Shown: piece by piece, positions 24,201 through 39,200 of the stretch | How positions within the stretch are numbered: the first letter of the stretch is position 1 | Layout: each line of letters starts with the position of its first letter | Source of the DNA: Chimonanthus salicifolius | Taxonomy: Eukaryota > Streptophyta > Magnoliopsida > Laurales > Calycanthaceae | DNA: 64,000 nt | NCBI GenBank assembly: GCA_013350335.1 | Contig: CM023534.1 | Coordinates: 17,751,302-17,815,301 of the forward strand | Reading direction: 5' to 3' | Program-made: the position numbers and the translations under genes | The notes under the pieces: model-generated | What the model saw: only the letters and a program-made list of their open reading frames with translations | What the model was told of the DNA's origin: nothing | The model's database searches: none

Positions 24201-27200
24201 GAATGTAGATTGATTTTCACTTAAGTTGGTCTCTATTAGATGGGTGATCATGAAATAATAATTGTTTTTCGTGTGTTGACAAAAGCCTATAGCACTCTAC
24301 TAGAAAGTTCTCATTGTTAGAACAATATATGTTGCAAGTTTAGTAACATAGGTCTCAAATGGTCAATTGATTCGTAAAACACAATTTACCAACCCTAATT
24401 ACTTATGCCGGTAAAAAAAAATAGAATATTTGACTTTGACATTGATAATGATGATGAAATGGGTTTTCACCCATCCAAGTTTCTAAGTGTCGTTTATTGC
24501 AAATCATGGTATAGGTCTTGTTGAGGATGCTTCCAGCATACTACAATCATGTTCGAGCTTTTGAGAATACTCTTGTGACCAAGTTTTTTGGATTACATTG
24601 TGTAAAACTAATCGGAGCAACTCAAAAAAAGGTGAGAATAAGTATCTCAAACAATATTCTCCTTTCAATATTTATTTTTTAATCTCCTATTGTGGTGTAT
24701 TATTTTGTAATCACTTGTCAGTATTACAATTTTTTGTTTGATGAGCAGGTTCGCTTTGTTATAATGGGAAATTTGTTTTGCTCTGAGTATGTTATTCATA
24801 GACGCTTTGATTTGAAAGGGTCATCTCATGGTCGTACAACAATCAAGCCTGAGTCAGAAATTGATGAAAATACAACTCTTAAAGACCTTGATCTTAATTT
24901 TATATTTAGATTGCAAAAAGCTTGGTTCCAAGAGTTTTACAGGTGAATTAAATTGATCCATTTCAATAAAATGTGATTGCTACATTTTTCATTTACTCAT
25001 TATCATAGGTGATTTTGTAAAGACTCTCCTCTCTTTCGCTTCAATTGTAAAAAGTTATTCTTATATTTCATAAGATACTATACTAACACTATTTATGAGG
25101 CGTACATAAGCCTACACAACTTTATGAGATAAGTAATAAACTATATAGATTGGAGGTAGGTACTGTTTTACTCTAACTTGATCGTTTTATCCCAATGAGA
25201 TAGACCTTAAAAAAAAGATGAAATCATGGCTTACTATAGTCAATTTTTTCAAAAACCAAAATCACAGAGATTAGCATGTTTAGATGAACTAAAAAAATAC
25301 ATATTACTCACCCCTATTATATGATTCTATATACATTCCACCCAGCTATGTCAACCCATTTATTTTTGGTAGGGTGTTTTGAAATATGCATCTCTAAAAT
25401 ATTTTAATGTTGTTACCTTTCAAAAAAAAAATATTTTAATGCTGTTACCATTTAACCAAGAAAGAGTATTTTGGACATGTAATATTTTGAGATTTTATAC
25501 CTTTCAAAAAAAATATTTTGAGATTATAGGGGGTGAAACTTGGGTCATGTTCAACCCAAAATGGTTCAAAAAGTAGGCCGGGCTTAAATTCTTAAGGCTG
25601 GAGCCCAACTCAAAAGCCTGAGTTAAACTCTAGGATGTATATAATATTTTATATATATGTGTGTGTGTGTGTGTGTTATAATTGATTTTAAGTAATATAT
25701 TATGTTTATTTAAAAATCTTAATCTCTAGACACTATTAAATTTTATCCATTCATCTGAAAATTAAATTTTATTTTGTCACTCTCCGCTTCCCTTCCCTAA
25801 CTATGTATCTTTCTTCTCTCCTTTCTACAAACTTATTATCCTATTTTGAGGAATTAATTATATTATTTGAATGGTAAAACATGAGACCTATCAGTTGTTT
25901 CATTTTGGAGTTTATTTTTTGAACCTTTATGTAATGAGTTGATTAGAAGTAAAATAATAATTTGAAAATTTAATTTATTTACAAATGTAATAGAATTAGT
26001 AGCTATGATGATCATTTATGTGATGGTATAAGTATTTTCATTAGATGATAAATCCTATAAAAAACTTATGGACAATGAACAACTACATCTTAATGCTACA
26101 TATTAATAGTTCAAGTGGATATGATGTTCTTTTCTTCAACTAAGATGACCTTAATATCTAGCCTTGTTACATGAAATTTAAAGTTTTAACTCTCAAGCAT
26201 TTTGATACCTTAAAAACATTGAAAGTTGTATAAAGTATTACCAATTTTTATTGTAGGCAAGTAGACCGGGACTGTGAGTTTCTTGAACAGGAGAGGATTA
26301 TGGATTATAGTCTCTTGGTGGGTCTTCACTTCAGCGACACATCATTCTCCACAGATTCAGCTTTGGCTGTAGGTAAGAAATCAAGTGCCCAAACTCTAAG
26401 CACGTCTTTGCCATGTTCAACAATGCTTGGGATTCCACAGGAATAGATATCATACTGCGCTTTAGAGAATTTAAGGTTCCACCAATCACGTGAGTATTTT
26501 GGTCATTAGAAAAAACATTAATGACTTTTAAATGAGTAAGATGGCCAAAACATCTAAGATTTTATTCACATGACCTTTCGTGATTGGTGGCACCACGAAT
26601 TTAGAGGATTCAGACTTGTAGGGATGCGACAATGGAACTCATTTTCATTGTTCGTTCCCCTAGCACACACAAAAGCATGGGAAAAAAAAATGCTACACTA
26701 TATATATTATTTCTACCATCTTCCATTAGAAATCATTTCTATAAAAATGAATATATAATTAATTTTTTGCAATAGATGGTTCCATCCAATGGAAAATGGA
26801 TCCCAAAAGGCTATTTCTCAAATTTTTGATGAAATCAACTAAAAATAAAGACCCCTAAGTACAGGTGTGAATTGCATGCCAAGCAATGAAAACTCGATTT
26901 TTGTTGTTGCGTTAGAATTGTTGTTTCTATTGAAGATGAATATAATGTTGTCTCATCGAGTGCAAAAAACATCCCTTTTTCCCTGTTAAATTTTCTGATC
27001 CCTCCATGGGAAATGAAATCCATGGAAGAAGAGGTAATGTCTCATTTATTGTGCTCTTTCGTTAGCAAAGAGTCTTTATCCCGTAGAAAAAGAATGAAAG
27101 GTCTGTGCTTTTCATCATCCATGGCAAACAACCCCAAAGAGATTAGTTTTTAACCTTTTCAATGGTTAACATTAATAATCAGTTTGAAGCTGAAGAATGT

Positions 27201-30200
27201 AAAATTAATTTTTTGTCAAGCATCTTATTTGATAATTTTTAAATAGAAATGTTGTACTAGATGACAATGGAGAAGTCAATTTTTTTATTATTTTTCAGGT
27301 TTCAAAAATAATTGAACTAGGCCTATACAAATTGACTATATCATACAATTTTCATCATCATTATTATAATTAAAGCCAATAATTCCATTTATCTAAAGTT
27401 GATTTTTTAAGTTCCTCTCTGTTGTTGTATCCTGTCTAAATTCAATACTCTTTCCTATGATTTATCATATTGGTACATTTTTGTCTACCAAAACTGGAAA
27501 AATGAAAGAAAATATTTGAGTGAAAGAAGTTTCCCATAGATTCTCCCAATATCCATCAAACTCATTCCAGCCAGCTCCTCACTCCTTCCTTGAAATCTTC
27601 CCCCTTCCAAGTTCAACTATGTCTTAAACATGGAATGGTAACTTCTAATTTTTCCTAAATGCTTTCTCCAACTCAGAGAACTTCTAAGATCATAATCATA
27701 AAATGGGCGATTGGATACTTATTGGGTCTGGGCTTTGACATATGAGGAATGAGATATTGTTTGCTGCAGGTGACAATGAGCCTGATTTTTTAAATGATGC
27801 AGCTCCTCCTCTTTCAAGAGTAGACGTAGATCAACTTCTTTGTGACCCTAAAAGGTATGATTCTGTTAAACACAATCAATATGCATATTGTTATTAGGTT
27901 CTTAAAATACATAAACATGCAACATTTAGCAATGATCGCATTTTATCATCATCATCATTAACTATTTTTTTCATTGACAACACTTTTTCTGGAATTTTTC
28001 TACATTACACATAGGTTCAACACTAATACCTATGGAAAAATTGACATCTTTTATTGTTGCATTTTAAATAGGATTCAAGCAGCCTTTGTTGAGTTTATCA
28101 GAAAAAATCATATTGTGGTTCAATAGCACATGAACTGTATGAAATATAAGAGCTAGATATTTTCCTAGGCCATTGTTGATGTGCTTCCACACATGACCAT
28201 ACACCAAGATCAACTAATAAACATAAGGTGAACTAATCCATGAAAGATATAAACAAAACCCACATGAGAAGCTTATCCAAACAGATCATGTTCCATATAT
28301 AGTTATAGATTCATCTGTTCAATTAATTGACTGACCAAAAATCAGATTCTTTTACAAAAACAAATAGATTTAAGATAACAACAATATTAATATGGAACAG
28401 ATGAAGATTAGGTTTGTTTTAATCTTTGAGTTATCTCTTATCTTTGTACATGTATAAATACATTGTTCATTAATTGAATATTAATAAGAGTTTATGGAAA
28501 TTTTCTTCCTTCTCACATGGTACAAAGCCTTCATCGATCCTTGGCCCTGATTCGCTTTCAGTACATTCTCCATCTCCCTCTGCTGGTTGCAACAATACCA
28601 GCAGAGGGAGAACAACATTGATGAACACACTAAAATCCATTTGCTGTATTTTTTTCCAAGTTCCTTTTGCATCTGCAGATGAATTTCTAGTACCCACCCA
28701 AACTCCCTCACCCCTTGTTCACTGTTTGCAATTAAACCCACCCGTCGCTTCTGCCCCGCCACCCCCAATGCCATGCCACTGGTCTGTTGAAAATGGCAGG
28801 CGCTGGACAGCTACAAGGCAACGTCAGGGATCTATCACTCATCCCAACCCTCTTCAGATCCGCCAACCATGTCGACCTCAACCCTCTCGTTCCCAGATCT
28901 CTATTCAAACTCTCTCTCTCTCTCAGTCTCGAGGAATGAGTGTCAGATCTTGCCATAGAAGATGACGAGATTCGACGTGCCTCTCAACCCAGTCTATCAG
29001 TTTTTCTGATCTCGGTTGCGTTACTCTTCCCACCATTCAATCATTGTCTACCTGCCCAGCAGTCTCCAGCCCATCACCTCTTATCTGCCCCACCTAGTTA
29101 CTGTCCTCATCAATGGCTTAGAGATTTCGACTCCTTGATCTAATCTGCTTGTGTGATGCAATTGCTGCCATGGCCAGTGAGATCACCTCCCTGCCCTTTG
29201 CCAACTTCCTGAAGCCCCTCACTGAGATGCTACTGCTCGAGTAGGACTTCGACAATGCGTCCAATTGCTCGTGATTGTTCGCCACCATTCTAGATTTTCT
29301 GCCACTTGTTTCTTGCCATTATCACATCCAAATTTCTTACACCAATGGTAAAATATGAATTCTCAGAGGATAAAATTGTATAATAGTTGAACACAAATAA
29401 GATAAAACTCACAGGAAGACTCACTTGGAAACACTAACAAGACTTATCTCTCATGGTTACTCGTACCCTTTATTTATAGTATTCTACATGTGGCATATCA
29501 CCAATCCATATACACCCTTATGCACTAATGAAAACATAACTCATCATATATTTTGTTCTCCTCAAATAAGAGTTTGACACATAAGCAAACAAAAGATAAA
29601 TAATAACTAAATTTCCATCCTCTCCAAGCACGCTCTAAGATAGAAATAACTTTCGCCTCTTTTGATGAGTCAAACTTGAATTGTAAGGAAAAGTGGCTAA
29701 TTCGAAATTGGATCAGGTAAATTGGTATTTGGAAGCCCATCTATGAACATTAATGCTTTTTTTTTTTGAAGACCAAGGTGTCCAGGCCTCTTAGAGCGCC
29801 TAACTAATTCTTCGGGCATGTACAAACCTCCTTATCCACACACACCTGGTAATACTATGGGGAGTGACCCTTTTTATATTAAGAGTGACTTGAACCCAAG
29901 ACCTCCAGCATCTTAGGCAGGTTCTTGACCGCCAAGCCAACCCTCACGGGTTATGAACATTAACGGCTTTGACCCCTCATAAATGGACTTAGGGCCACTG
30001 AAAACACAAAATTGGATCCAATAACCTTGTAAATTTAGCCGTTCTTAGTCCATAGAAAATTTCATCAAACCAAAGATTATAAACTCAATTTTTATACACC
30101 ATATGGCCCATTTTATTATAGATGCACCTGCATCATACTATGGTATTTTCACTTGTATGCCGCCTTTAGCACATTAACTCAATAAAATTTGCATATGTTC

Positions 30201-33200
30201 CTAAGACTCGTTATGGTATCGCATTTTGTACGAGAAGATTTCTTTTTGCAGTCAAACTTATCTTCATACGGAGTTTATGTAAGGAGGTAACTTTCATAAA
30301 CTTTTGATTAACTATATTCATTAACAAACTCACATATTTGGAGAGATACATATATTAATTTTAGATAAACTCAAACTCTTAAGAAGAGATCAACACAATC
30401 TAGCCTTCTACTCTAATATGAATTCTAATCTATCTTAAGAACTCCCGTCAAACTAAATAGGTTCATCACTTGAGTTCGCAATTATTGAACTAAAAAAACT
30501 AATAACAAGATAATCCAACGGTCAGATGATGCCATGTGGTGGAGCAAAAATAGACGTGTCGGTGAAACTAAGAACAAAACCAAGGTGCCACGTGTGTATA
30601 GCAAACTATGGGTGAGTAAAAGCAAACATAGATCGGTGTTACTGTGCATGAGATCGACAAGTCTGGATGATCTCGATGGCTGGAACTACGATCAAATATA
30701 GAAATAGACAAATTCGGATATATGGATAACAGAAGTAGATAGATCTAGGTGCAAGCAAAATCTAGAGAGACAGAAGCAGATAAATCCGCATCAGAAGGGA
30801 ACTGAACTGTTGCCACAACGATCAGATCTAATAGACATACGGCCATACTAGGCCAGAACAACCAACCAGTGGCACTAACGGTGGTGGAGGTGATGGTGGT
30901 ACTAGAGAATGACAGTTATGATGGTAGTGGCGACAATGAGGATCCGAACCGATGGTTGGGGAAACTTAGATAACATAACCTAACACGTCCTCTAAATTCC
31001 AATCAAATTAAACATTAAGAAAATCTATTATGCATGTTTTATGGATAGTCCTGTGAATAGTGAGGAGAGTTGGGTGGAACAAATCTGAATGGGTAAAGCG
31101 AGGGACCAGAGACGATGATAGACAATTGGTTGATCGATCAAAGGCATGCAGGGCGGTGGTTAAAACAGTAGCGAGTTGGACGCAGAGCAAGGCAACTTGG
31201 CCTAAGACAAAAAATGGAAACACACCAACAAATAGGGTGAACGTCGGATGGAGCAGTGGCATCATGGACCGTCATAGTCCGATAGAGCAGGAAGACAGTC
31301 AGGCTCTTGACGGCAAAAGATGTTGCAACTGCAAACTGCGTAAACCGAGGCATGAAACAGCAGCAGGTGCAGATGTGGAAGGATGTGATAAGGAAAGACC
31401 TTGAGTTGGCCTTGACTTAGTAGAACTAAGTACCCAGTTCAGAAACATCAAGTCATCTCTCAGAAACTGCAAGGGCACCTATGTTCCTATCTCGTCTCAC
31501 AGAAACTGCAAGTCTTCTCTCCAGCTTGAGCCTTCTACTTACCTTCCTATCTCATCTCCTCTCCAGCCAAGCCTTCTCCCATTTTTCAGCAAGTTGTCTA
31601 CGATCCTGCTGTCATCCGTCAATCGCTCAAACAATCTCCAGCCGAGCATAGCTTGATTTTTTTTTTTCTATATATTGAATATCCCAGCAGTATGTAAAAA
31701 ATCAGTAAGAAAGAAAGCTAATAAAGCTTCTTCTTCTTCATTAGAATTTCTCAATGGTATCAGAGCAAGGTTGAGATCTTGAGTGTTGTTTTCAATCGTT
31801 GGCGTACTCATCACCAACATTGCCTTAAACGTTACTGCAAGAAAAAGAATGAAGCGAGAGAAAGAAATCTTTTATTACAACCTGAGAAGAAAACCCACTT
31901 TTCCATTAATCAGACGACTGTGGAGAGAAATGAAGAAGAGAGAAGAAGAAATCTGCTGTTGCAGCTGGAGATGAAAACCATGGAACAGAGAACTGATCTA
32001 GTCTCTCTCTTCCTCATAGCCCATCATCTTCTTCCCAGATCACAACCTGTTTGTCTCTGTATCATACAGAGATTTGCCACACTACCCAGCTCTCCATCAT
32101 CTCTACACCAGCAGTTCTTCCTACAGTTCCTGCTACAGTTCTCAACAGTTACAGTTACTGTTTCACATCACCGCCAGACACCATTTCTTATCCTTCTTCA
32201 GCAACCCGTTCCTCCACTTCGAGAGCATCACTTGCCCTGCAGACAAATCTGCAGAAGCAAACTCAGAAACCAGCAGACGAAGAAACCTCCTGCAGAAGAA
32301 ACCAATCGTCCTTCCCAGACATACGAGAAGTTTTTCTCTAGTCTTCCTGCATCAAAATGGTGCAGAAGAAACCGAGCAACGTTTCAGAACGAGGTCCTCC
32401 CGATATAAACACAAGAATGGTTGGATCATCAATGTATTTTTCTGTATCTACTACCAACCTCCATCAACTCATTACAATAGTTTCGGTTAAGCTTAACGCC
32501 ACCAACTATCTTATATGGAGAACGCAGATCCTTCCTTTAATTCGGAGTTTTAAACTTTTGGATATCTAAACAAAGATGCGCCTGCCCTGACACTAAGGAC
32601 GGAATTGAACCAAGAATTTCCGAGTCCAAGCTTTGAAGAATGGCAACATGTTGATTTGTTTCCATGTAGTTGGATAATAGGAACACTTTCTGAAGAAGCA
32701 CTTAGCCATGTTGTTGGCTTAAACACTTCACGAGAAGTATGGAGTTGCTTAGAAGAAACCTACCTTCAAGCAACCAAAGAGAGAGAACTTCAACTAAAGC
32801 ATCAACTTCAGATGCCCAAGAAAGAAACCACTACCCTGAGTGAGTTTCTCATGAAGCTCAAGCAAATTTGTGATGGCCTTGCAACAATCCAGAAACCGAT
32901 ATCTAATGAAGACAAGACCATTCAACTCTCTCAATGTTTGGGGACAAAATATGATGTGTTCATTACAAGGATGCTCTCAAAACCTCCATTCCCAACGTTC
33001 AACCAGTTTGTTACTGCATTGCAAAACTATGAACTCCGGACCAATGGAAGTATTATCGAGGAGAAAGAAGGCACTGATCCAAATTTCGCCTTTGCTGCTC
33101 AATGCAATGGTGGAAGATAGAGTTTTTTTGGTCGTAGCTGTTGAATGTAAAATGTAGGAAGAGAGGAGAAAGCTTAGATAAATTATTCTCTTTGTTGTAT

Positions 33201-36200
33201 TTCTATGATCTTGAAGGAGAGTACATGAAGGTATAAATAGATTACATGGAGCCATTTACGGTAGCTAAAAAGGAAAGAAATAAAAGAATAATCAATTTAC
33301 ATCGATTACAGATCTAATTGCAACTATCAACAACTAATGACAAAACTTTGGTCAACTTTCCCAAATTGGGTCCCACAACATTCCCCCTCAAGCTGGTGCG
33401 AAAATAGCAAGGCAGGCTAGGTTGCCTAAAAATTGATGGAGTTGAGATCGAGAAACAACCTTGGTACGCAGATTGGCAAGTTGATTCGTGGATTTCAGAT
33501 AGGGAGTGAAGATCCATCCTGCAGAAATGTGATGCCGAAGGAAATGAAAGTCAACTTCGATATGCTTTTTTTTTTGATGAAACACAGGGCTGGATGCGAT
33601 ATTGATGGCAACCTGATTGTCACGGAACATTATTAATGGGTCAGAAGGAACAAACCCTATTTCGGAGAGAAATTGTCGAAACCAAAGTAACTCAAAGGCA
33701 GTAATGGCCATGGCTCGATACTCTGCTTCTGCATTCGACCTACCAACAACATTCTGCTTCTGTGCTTCGCCAAGAGACGAGATGAGATCCTAAGAAAACA
33801 CAGTAGCCTGAGGTTGAGAGTCGGTCATCAGGAGACCCAACCCAATTAACGTCTGAATAGCCATAGACAGGCATGGTAGACTGTTGTGGATAGAATAATC
33901 CTTGTTTAGGATGAGCCTTAAGGTACCGAAGGATTCGAAAGATATAGCATGAAGATGAGCATCACGTGGGACATGCATAATTTGACTAATGATGCCCACA
34001 ACGTAGGATAAATCTGGCCGAGTGATGGTGAGATAAATAAGTTTTCCTACCAATCGCTGATAAAAGGCAGGATCATCAAACAAAATCCATCAGAAATAGA
34101 TAACTTAGTATTGACATCCAAAGGAGTATCAGCAGGCTTGCACCCCGAATAACCAAAATCATGTAAAAGATTTAGAGCATATTTTCTTTGAGAGAGAGAC
34201 AACCTTTTAGAGGAACGAGCAACCTCAATCCCTAGAAAATAGCGAAGGGGACCCAGATCTTTAATGTCAAAGGTGCATTGTGAACAAGCCTTGAATGCAG
34301 TAATAGTTGTAGCATCATTGCTAGTGAGAACAAAGTCATCAACATAAACCACAAGGATCATCATAACAGAGTGAGCACGATAAACAAATACAAAGTGATC
34401 TGCTTGACACCGATCAGTAGAGCATTGTTGAATTTATCAAACTAAGCTCGTGGAGATTGCTTCAGGCCATATATAGCTTTCTTAAGGTGGCATACCTTCC
34501 CTTGCTCCCCCTATCTAATAAAGCCTGGACGTGGGTAGCGTGTAAACTTCTTCTTTCAAGTCACCATGGAGAAATGCATTCTTGACGTCCAACTGATGAA
34601 GAGTCCATTGTTGTGTAGTAGCAATAGAGATAATCACCCGTACAATGGTGATCTTGTCAACAGGAGAGAGTGTCTTGATGATCAATCCCATACATTTGAG
34701 GTGAAGCCTTTAGCCACTAGGCGAGTTTCATATCGAGCATTGGATCCATCAGAATTGTGTTTGAGAATAAAGACCCACTTACACCCTACTGGAGTCTTCC
34801 CTTATGGCAGGGATACCATCTCCCAAATCTGATTTTTTTCAAGTCTAGCCAACTCTTCTTCCATAGCAACCTTCCAGGATGAATCTCGAAGACCACAATT
34901 AATCCTCTTAGGAATGAAAGGGGTATCTATTCTGGAAGAAACTGTGATATGACGGAAAAGCAACATGATAGGAAACAAAATGATTTAACGGATGGTCAGT
35001 ACATGCACATTTACTTTTTTTCAAAGCGACGGGAAGATCAGAATCCGCAGGTGATGGATTTGGACAATCCAAGGATGATGGGTAGTAGGAGGTGAAACAT
35101 GATACTTGTCTTTTTTCCTGTGATAAACAATGAGAGGCTTAGAGGTAGAAACATCATAAGAAGTGTCAATGCTATCTGTGAGAATAAGAAGAACAAGAGG
35201 GCTTGTACTTCTTTGATCCACAAATTGTCTCTGAACATGTTGCTTGTTCCACTAGTTATCAGGATACTTGGCTTTGGCATTGTCGGCTTGGTCATCCGTC
35301 CAATACAGTGTTAAAGCATTTGCAACCTTCTTTGAATATTGATAATTTTGTCTATGAAAGTTGCCAGTATGGGAAACAGACTCGACCCACCTTTTCTCAG
35401 TCATCTAATAATTCCTTTTCCACTTTTCTCTCTTTAATACATTCTGGTGTTTTTGGATGTACCTATTTTGTTCATAATTTTTCTGCTATAAGCTTTCAAA
35501 AATTCCCATGGGAATATGTATAGAGTAAGGTCCCATTGACTTACCCGGTGTGTGCGGATAGGGGGGTTTTCACACACCCCGGAGGACTAGTCGGGTGCGA
35601 CGTCTGGATACCTCCGGACCTCAAAAGAAGAAGAGGTACAAGCCCTTGTTTTCACGACCACCCCCAATCGTCCTTTTAGTTCCAAATCTTGAAAAACACA
35701 ATGAGAAGGAAAAAATGTCACAAAACAATTTAAGGCCTTAGTAAGAGAACTAACAGATAAATGATTATTAGATAAGTGGGGAACATGAAGAACGGAAGAC
35801 ACATCAAGAGTGGAAGATAGAGGAATAGTCCCTTCACCATTGACGGAGGTAAGGGAATCATCAAGTTTAACATGTCCAAGAGAAAGATAGTGAAGAGAAG
35901 AAAAAAGATGAGACATACCTGACATGTGATCGGTAGCCCTAGAATCAATAATCCAGGACTACCATATGAGGGCTAACAAGTAGAAGAGATAGTACCTGAT
36001 TGAGCAATAGAAGATTGGGCGTAACCAGAGGATTTAAGGCTCTGAAGTTGCATCCTGTTTTGTAGTAAGGAGTTGTGCCGAGATACTTGAATAATGTCAT
36101 CTCCGAGAGAGAGTGCTAGGAAAGGCCATGAGAAATGATCAGTGCAAAAGAATCCCCAAATAATGCAGGGTTATAACAGATCAACCCAGAACCAAGAACC

Positions 36201-39200
36201 AAGAGACCAATTGCAGAGAAACATTCTACTACAGTCTTTGTGTTTGATTGAGGGTAATCTAGTCTCAAAGTAATCAAATCGAGAGCAAAATCTCAGGAAA
36301 AAAAAAGATCCAAAAGACTGCTGCAAGAGGATAAAGCCAATGGTGGGCCCCACAGATCACGGGAAGGAGAAGTAGCCAATGGGATAGATACTATGTCTCT
36401 AGGCGACTCTGATAATGTAGGTTCCAAGGAGAACTGCAAGCCCTTATTGTAGGTCAGAACGAAAAAGTCCTGAAAACAGTGTTCCAGGCGTCTCTGCATC
36501 AGTAGAGGAAAACCAGCAAAGTGGGCCCCACAGTTGACTGAAACCCTTGGTCAACCAGATGGAGAGGGAGGTGGGCCAGGGGCGAGTGCACATATAAAGA
36601 TTCAACAAGATCCGAGAGCTGGTGTAGCCGATCTAAGCCAAACTTCCAGAAAACGGAGGTTATTGTCGCCTGCATGGGACGAAAATGAAAACTAGCATAA
36701 GGGACCCCACATCTGACCAAAACCCTAAGGCAACCTTAGGTGAAGATGGCCATTCAAAAAAAAAAAAAAACCCCTTAGGCAAAGACAGTAGGGGTAGGAG
36801 CGAAGTCACCGGCAAGGTTTTGTCACAATCGGAGAGCCGGACAAGCAGATCGAAGCAGATCTGTCAGAGGACTCAGTGAAGTGCTGTGTCTGGGTTTTGG
36901 TTCACCTTGTGTTAATGAAACCAAAACCAGCAGAAGCATTCAAACTCAAAAACGAAAAAACAACTGCAGATTGTAGGGTTTGAGGTTCAAATTTGAAGGA
37001 GGACTCCAAATCTAAGAGCATAAACAGAGATGTGCCTGTGAACCACCCAAAAAAGCAGGAAAAAGCTTTCACTGAAAGGATAGAGAAGGACGAGTTGCTG
37101 AAAAATGTGTTGCAGCGGAGAACTCAAAGATCGTCTATTCTGACTGATACTATGTTGAATGTAAAAATGTGGGAAGAGAGAAGAAAGCTTAGAGAAATTA
37201 TTCTCTTTATTGTATTTCTATGTTCTTGAAGCTCGTACATGAAGGTATAAATAGATTACATGGAGCTATTTACGGTGGCTAAAAAAAGAAAGAAATAAAA
37301 GAATAATCAATTTACATCAATTACAAATCTAATTGCAACTATCAACAACTAATGACATAACTTTGGTCAACTTTACCAAAATTGGGTCCAACAACAGTAG
37401 CCACAGTAATAGCCAGCAGTTCAACTCTAGAGGGTGTGATTTGCACTTGTTAGTCATTTCCAAAGTATTCGAGGCCGTGGCAATCAGATTCCATCTCAAC
37501 ATAACCGTCCACCACCAGCTCATTCCCACCCTCAAGGTGGATCTTTTCTGAATATCCATAGTAATACTAGTTTTCAATGAGGTGCACCTTAGAATCCAGG
37601 TACTTGCCAACATACGCAAACTTCATCCTTTCAAAATACTGCTCCGCCGTCAGATCTATAGCTGTTGTGGACATACGACCATCAAGTGCTGGTTCAAGTA
37701 TTACTATGCTTATGATACTGATGAACATTTGCCACAGGAACTTACTGCTACTACTTTATTAGATTCACAGGGTCTGGACCAGAAGGGTTTCAGGTTACTA
37801 CATCTACCAGAAGGGTTTCAGGTTTTTGGAAGGGAGTTTGCTCAATTTCCTCCCTCTATGATTCTTGTGTCAGGTATTGGGCTTACTCTGGGACTGATAT
37901 TTTATTCTGGAAAGATAGATGGCTGGGTGATGCATCATTGGCTTTCCAATTTCCTATTCTCTTCTCCCTTACTGCTGATAAAGAAGTTAAGTTTAAGGCA
38001 TGTTTTGATCTTCATCATGGTAAGGTTGTTTGGAGATTGTCGGATGAGAAGTTCTCACCCGTATCTCCATAGGTAATCTCCTCGCCACTGAAGTCATCTC
38101 CATATTGTCGGGTCAACCTGTCACTTCGTTCATGGGCTAGGTTCACATGCTGATTTGGACACTCAGAAGCCCTGTGACCTAGTCCGTTGCACCGGAAACG
38201 GACTAGGTCACAGGGCTGATATTTTATTCTGGAAAGATAGATGGCTGGGTGATGCATCATTGGCTTTCCAATTTCCTATTCTCTTCTCCCTTACTGCCGA
38301 TAAAGAAGTTAAGGCATGTTTTGATCTTCATCATGGTAAGGTTGTTTGGAGATTGTCGGATGAGAAGTTCTCACCCGTATCTCCATAGGTAATCTCCTTG
38401 CCACTGAAGTCATCTCCATATTGTCGGGTCAACCTGTCACTTCGTTCATGGGCTAGGTTCACATGCTGATTTGGACACTTAGAAGCCCTGTGACCTAGTC
38501 CGTTGCACCGGAAACACTTCCACTTGGGCTTGTCAAGCTGATCCACAGTTAGCTTCAGGAGACGCTTTGGAGTCAGGCCAGGATGATGAACCCCCTGAAG
38601 AGGAACTCGGGTCCACGGGTCTGCTAGAAGATGGGCCGATACGAACGTGACGGTTCTCGATCTTCTCTAACTGCACTGCTTTCTAGTAAGGAAGATCAAG
38701 GACCACCACTGCCTCGCCAATGGAGGGAGAAGACCTGCAATGTACCGGGAGACCTTCAGTTGCTCAGACTCCGCCAAATTGTTGCGGGTTATCAGAAGAT
38801 TGAAATCTTCCGTTTACTCGCTCACATTTTGGTTTTCCTGCCTGATCTTTTCCAACTGTTGGAATAAGTCCTGCATGTGGTCAGGTGGCAAAAAATTATT
38901 ATCGTAACAATTTTCTAAGTTTGGGCCAGGTCTGGACTTTCTCTTTGCCTAAAGCCTGTCTCTCAGCCTTAACCTGTTTCCACCATGTTAATGCCCGCCA
39001 CTTTAATTTTACAATTACAAGTTTAGCTCTCTGGCTATCAGGCACATTCCCACATTCCAACATATTCTCATGGATGACTTATCTTCCAATGCTGCTGAAC
39101 TCACATGGATTACTTATCTTCCAATGCTGCTAAACTCACATGGATTACTTATCTTCTTCTCAATCTTGGGATAAGTCCCCTTACTCCTCATGTTGTTTTG

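Larger units (their letters stand above)
33139..37396 (-). mobile_element. Ty1-copia element, innermost level of the nest
   Basis: LTRs are 33139-33380 and 37153-37396 (242 and 244 bp, TGTTG...CAACA, nearly identical), with target duplication GTAGC (33134-33138, 37397-37401). On the - strand the primer-like TAGTATCAG follows the right LTR and CTTGAGGGGGAA precedes the left. RNase H (33711-33388), RT with YVDDFVL (34364-33790), the integrase-RT linker (35221-35021) and protease (35940-35590) are recognisable but frame-broken. Gag and the integrase core are missing, and part of pol is inverted. Removing the element rejoins the outer gag. Confidence 0.92.

Noticed and set aside
32605..33120. Possible domesticated gag gene
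   Set aside because: The frame is intact for 171 codons, but it lies between LTRs with target duplications, continues across the nested element, and the upstream frame is broken. It is ordinary copia gag.
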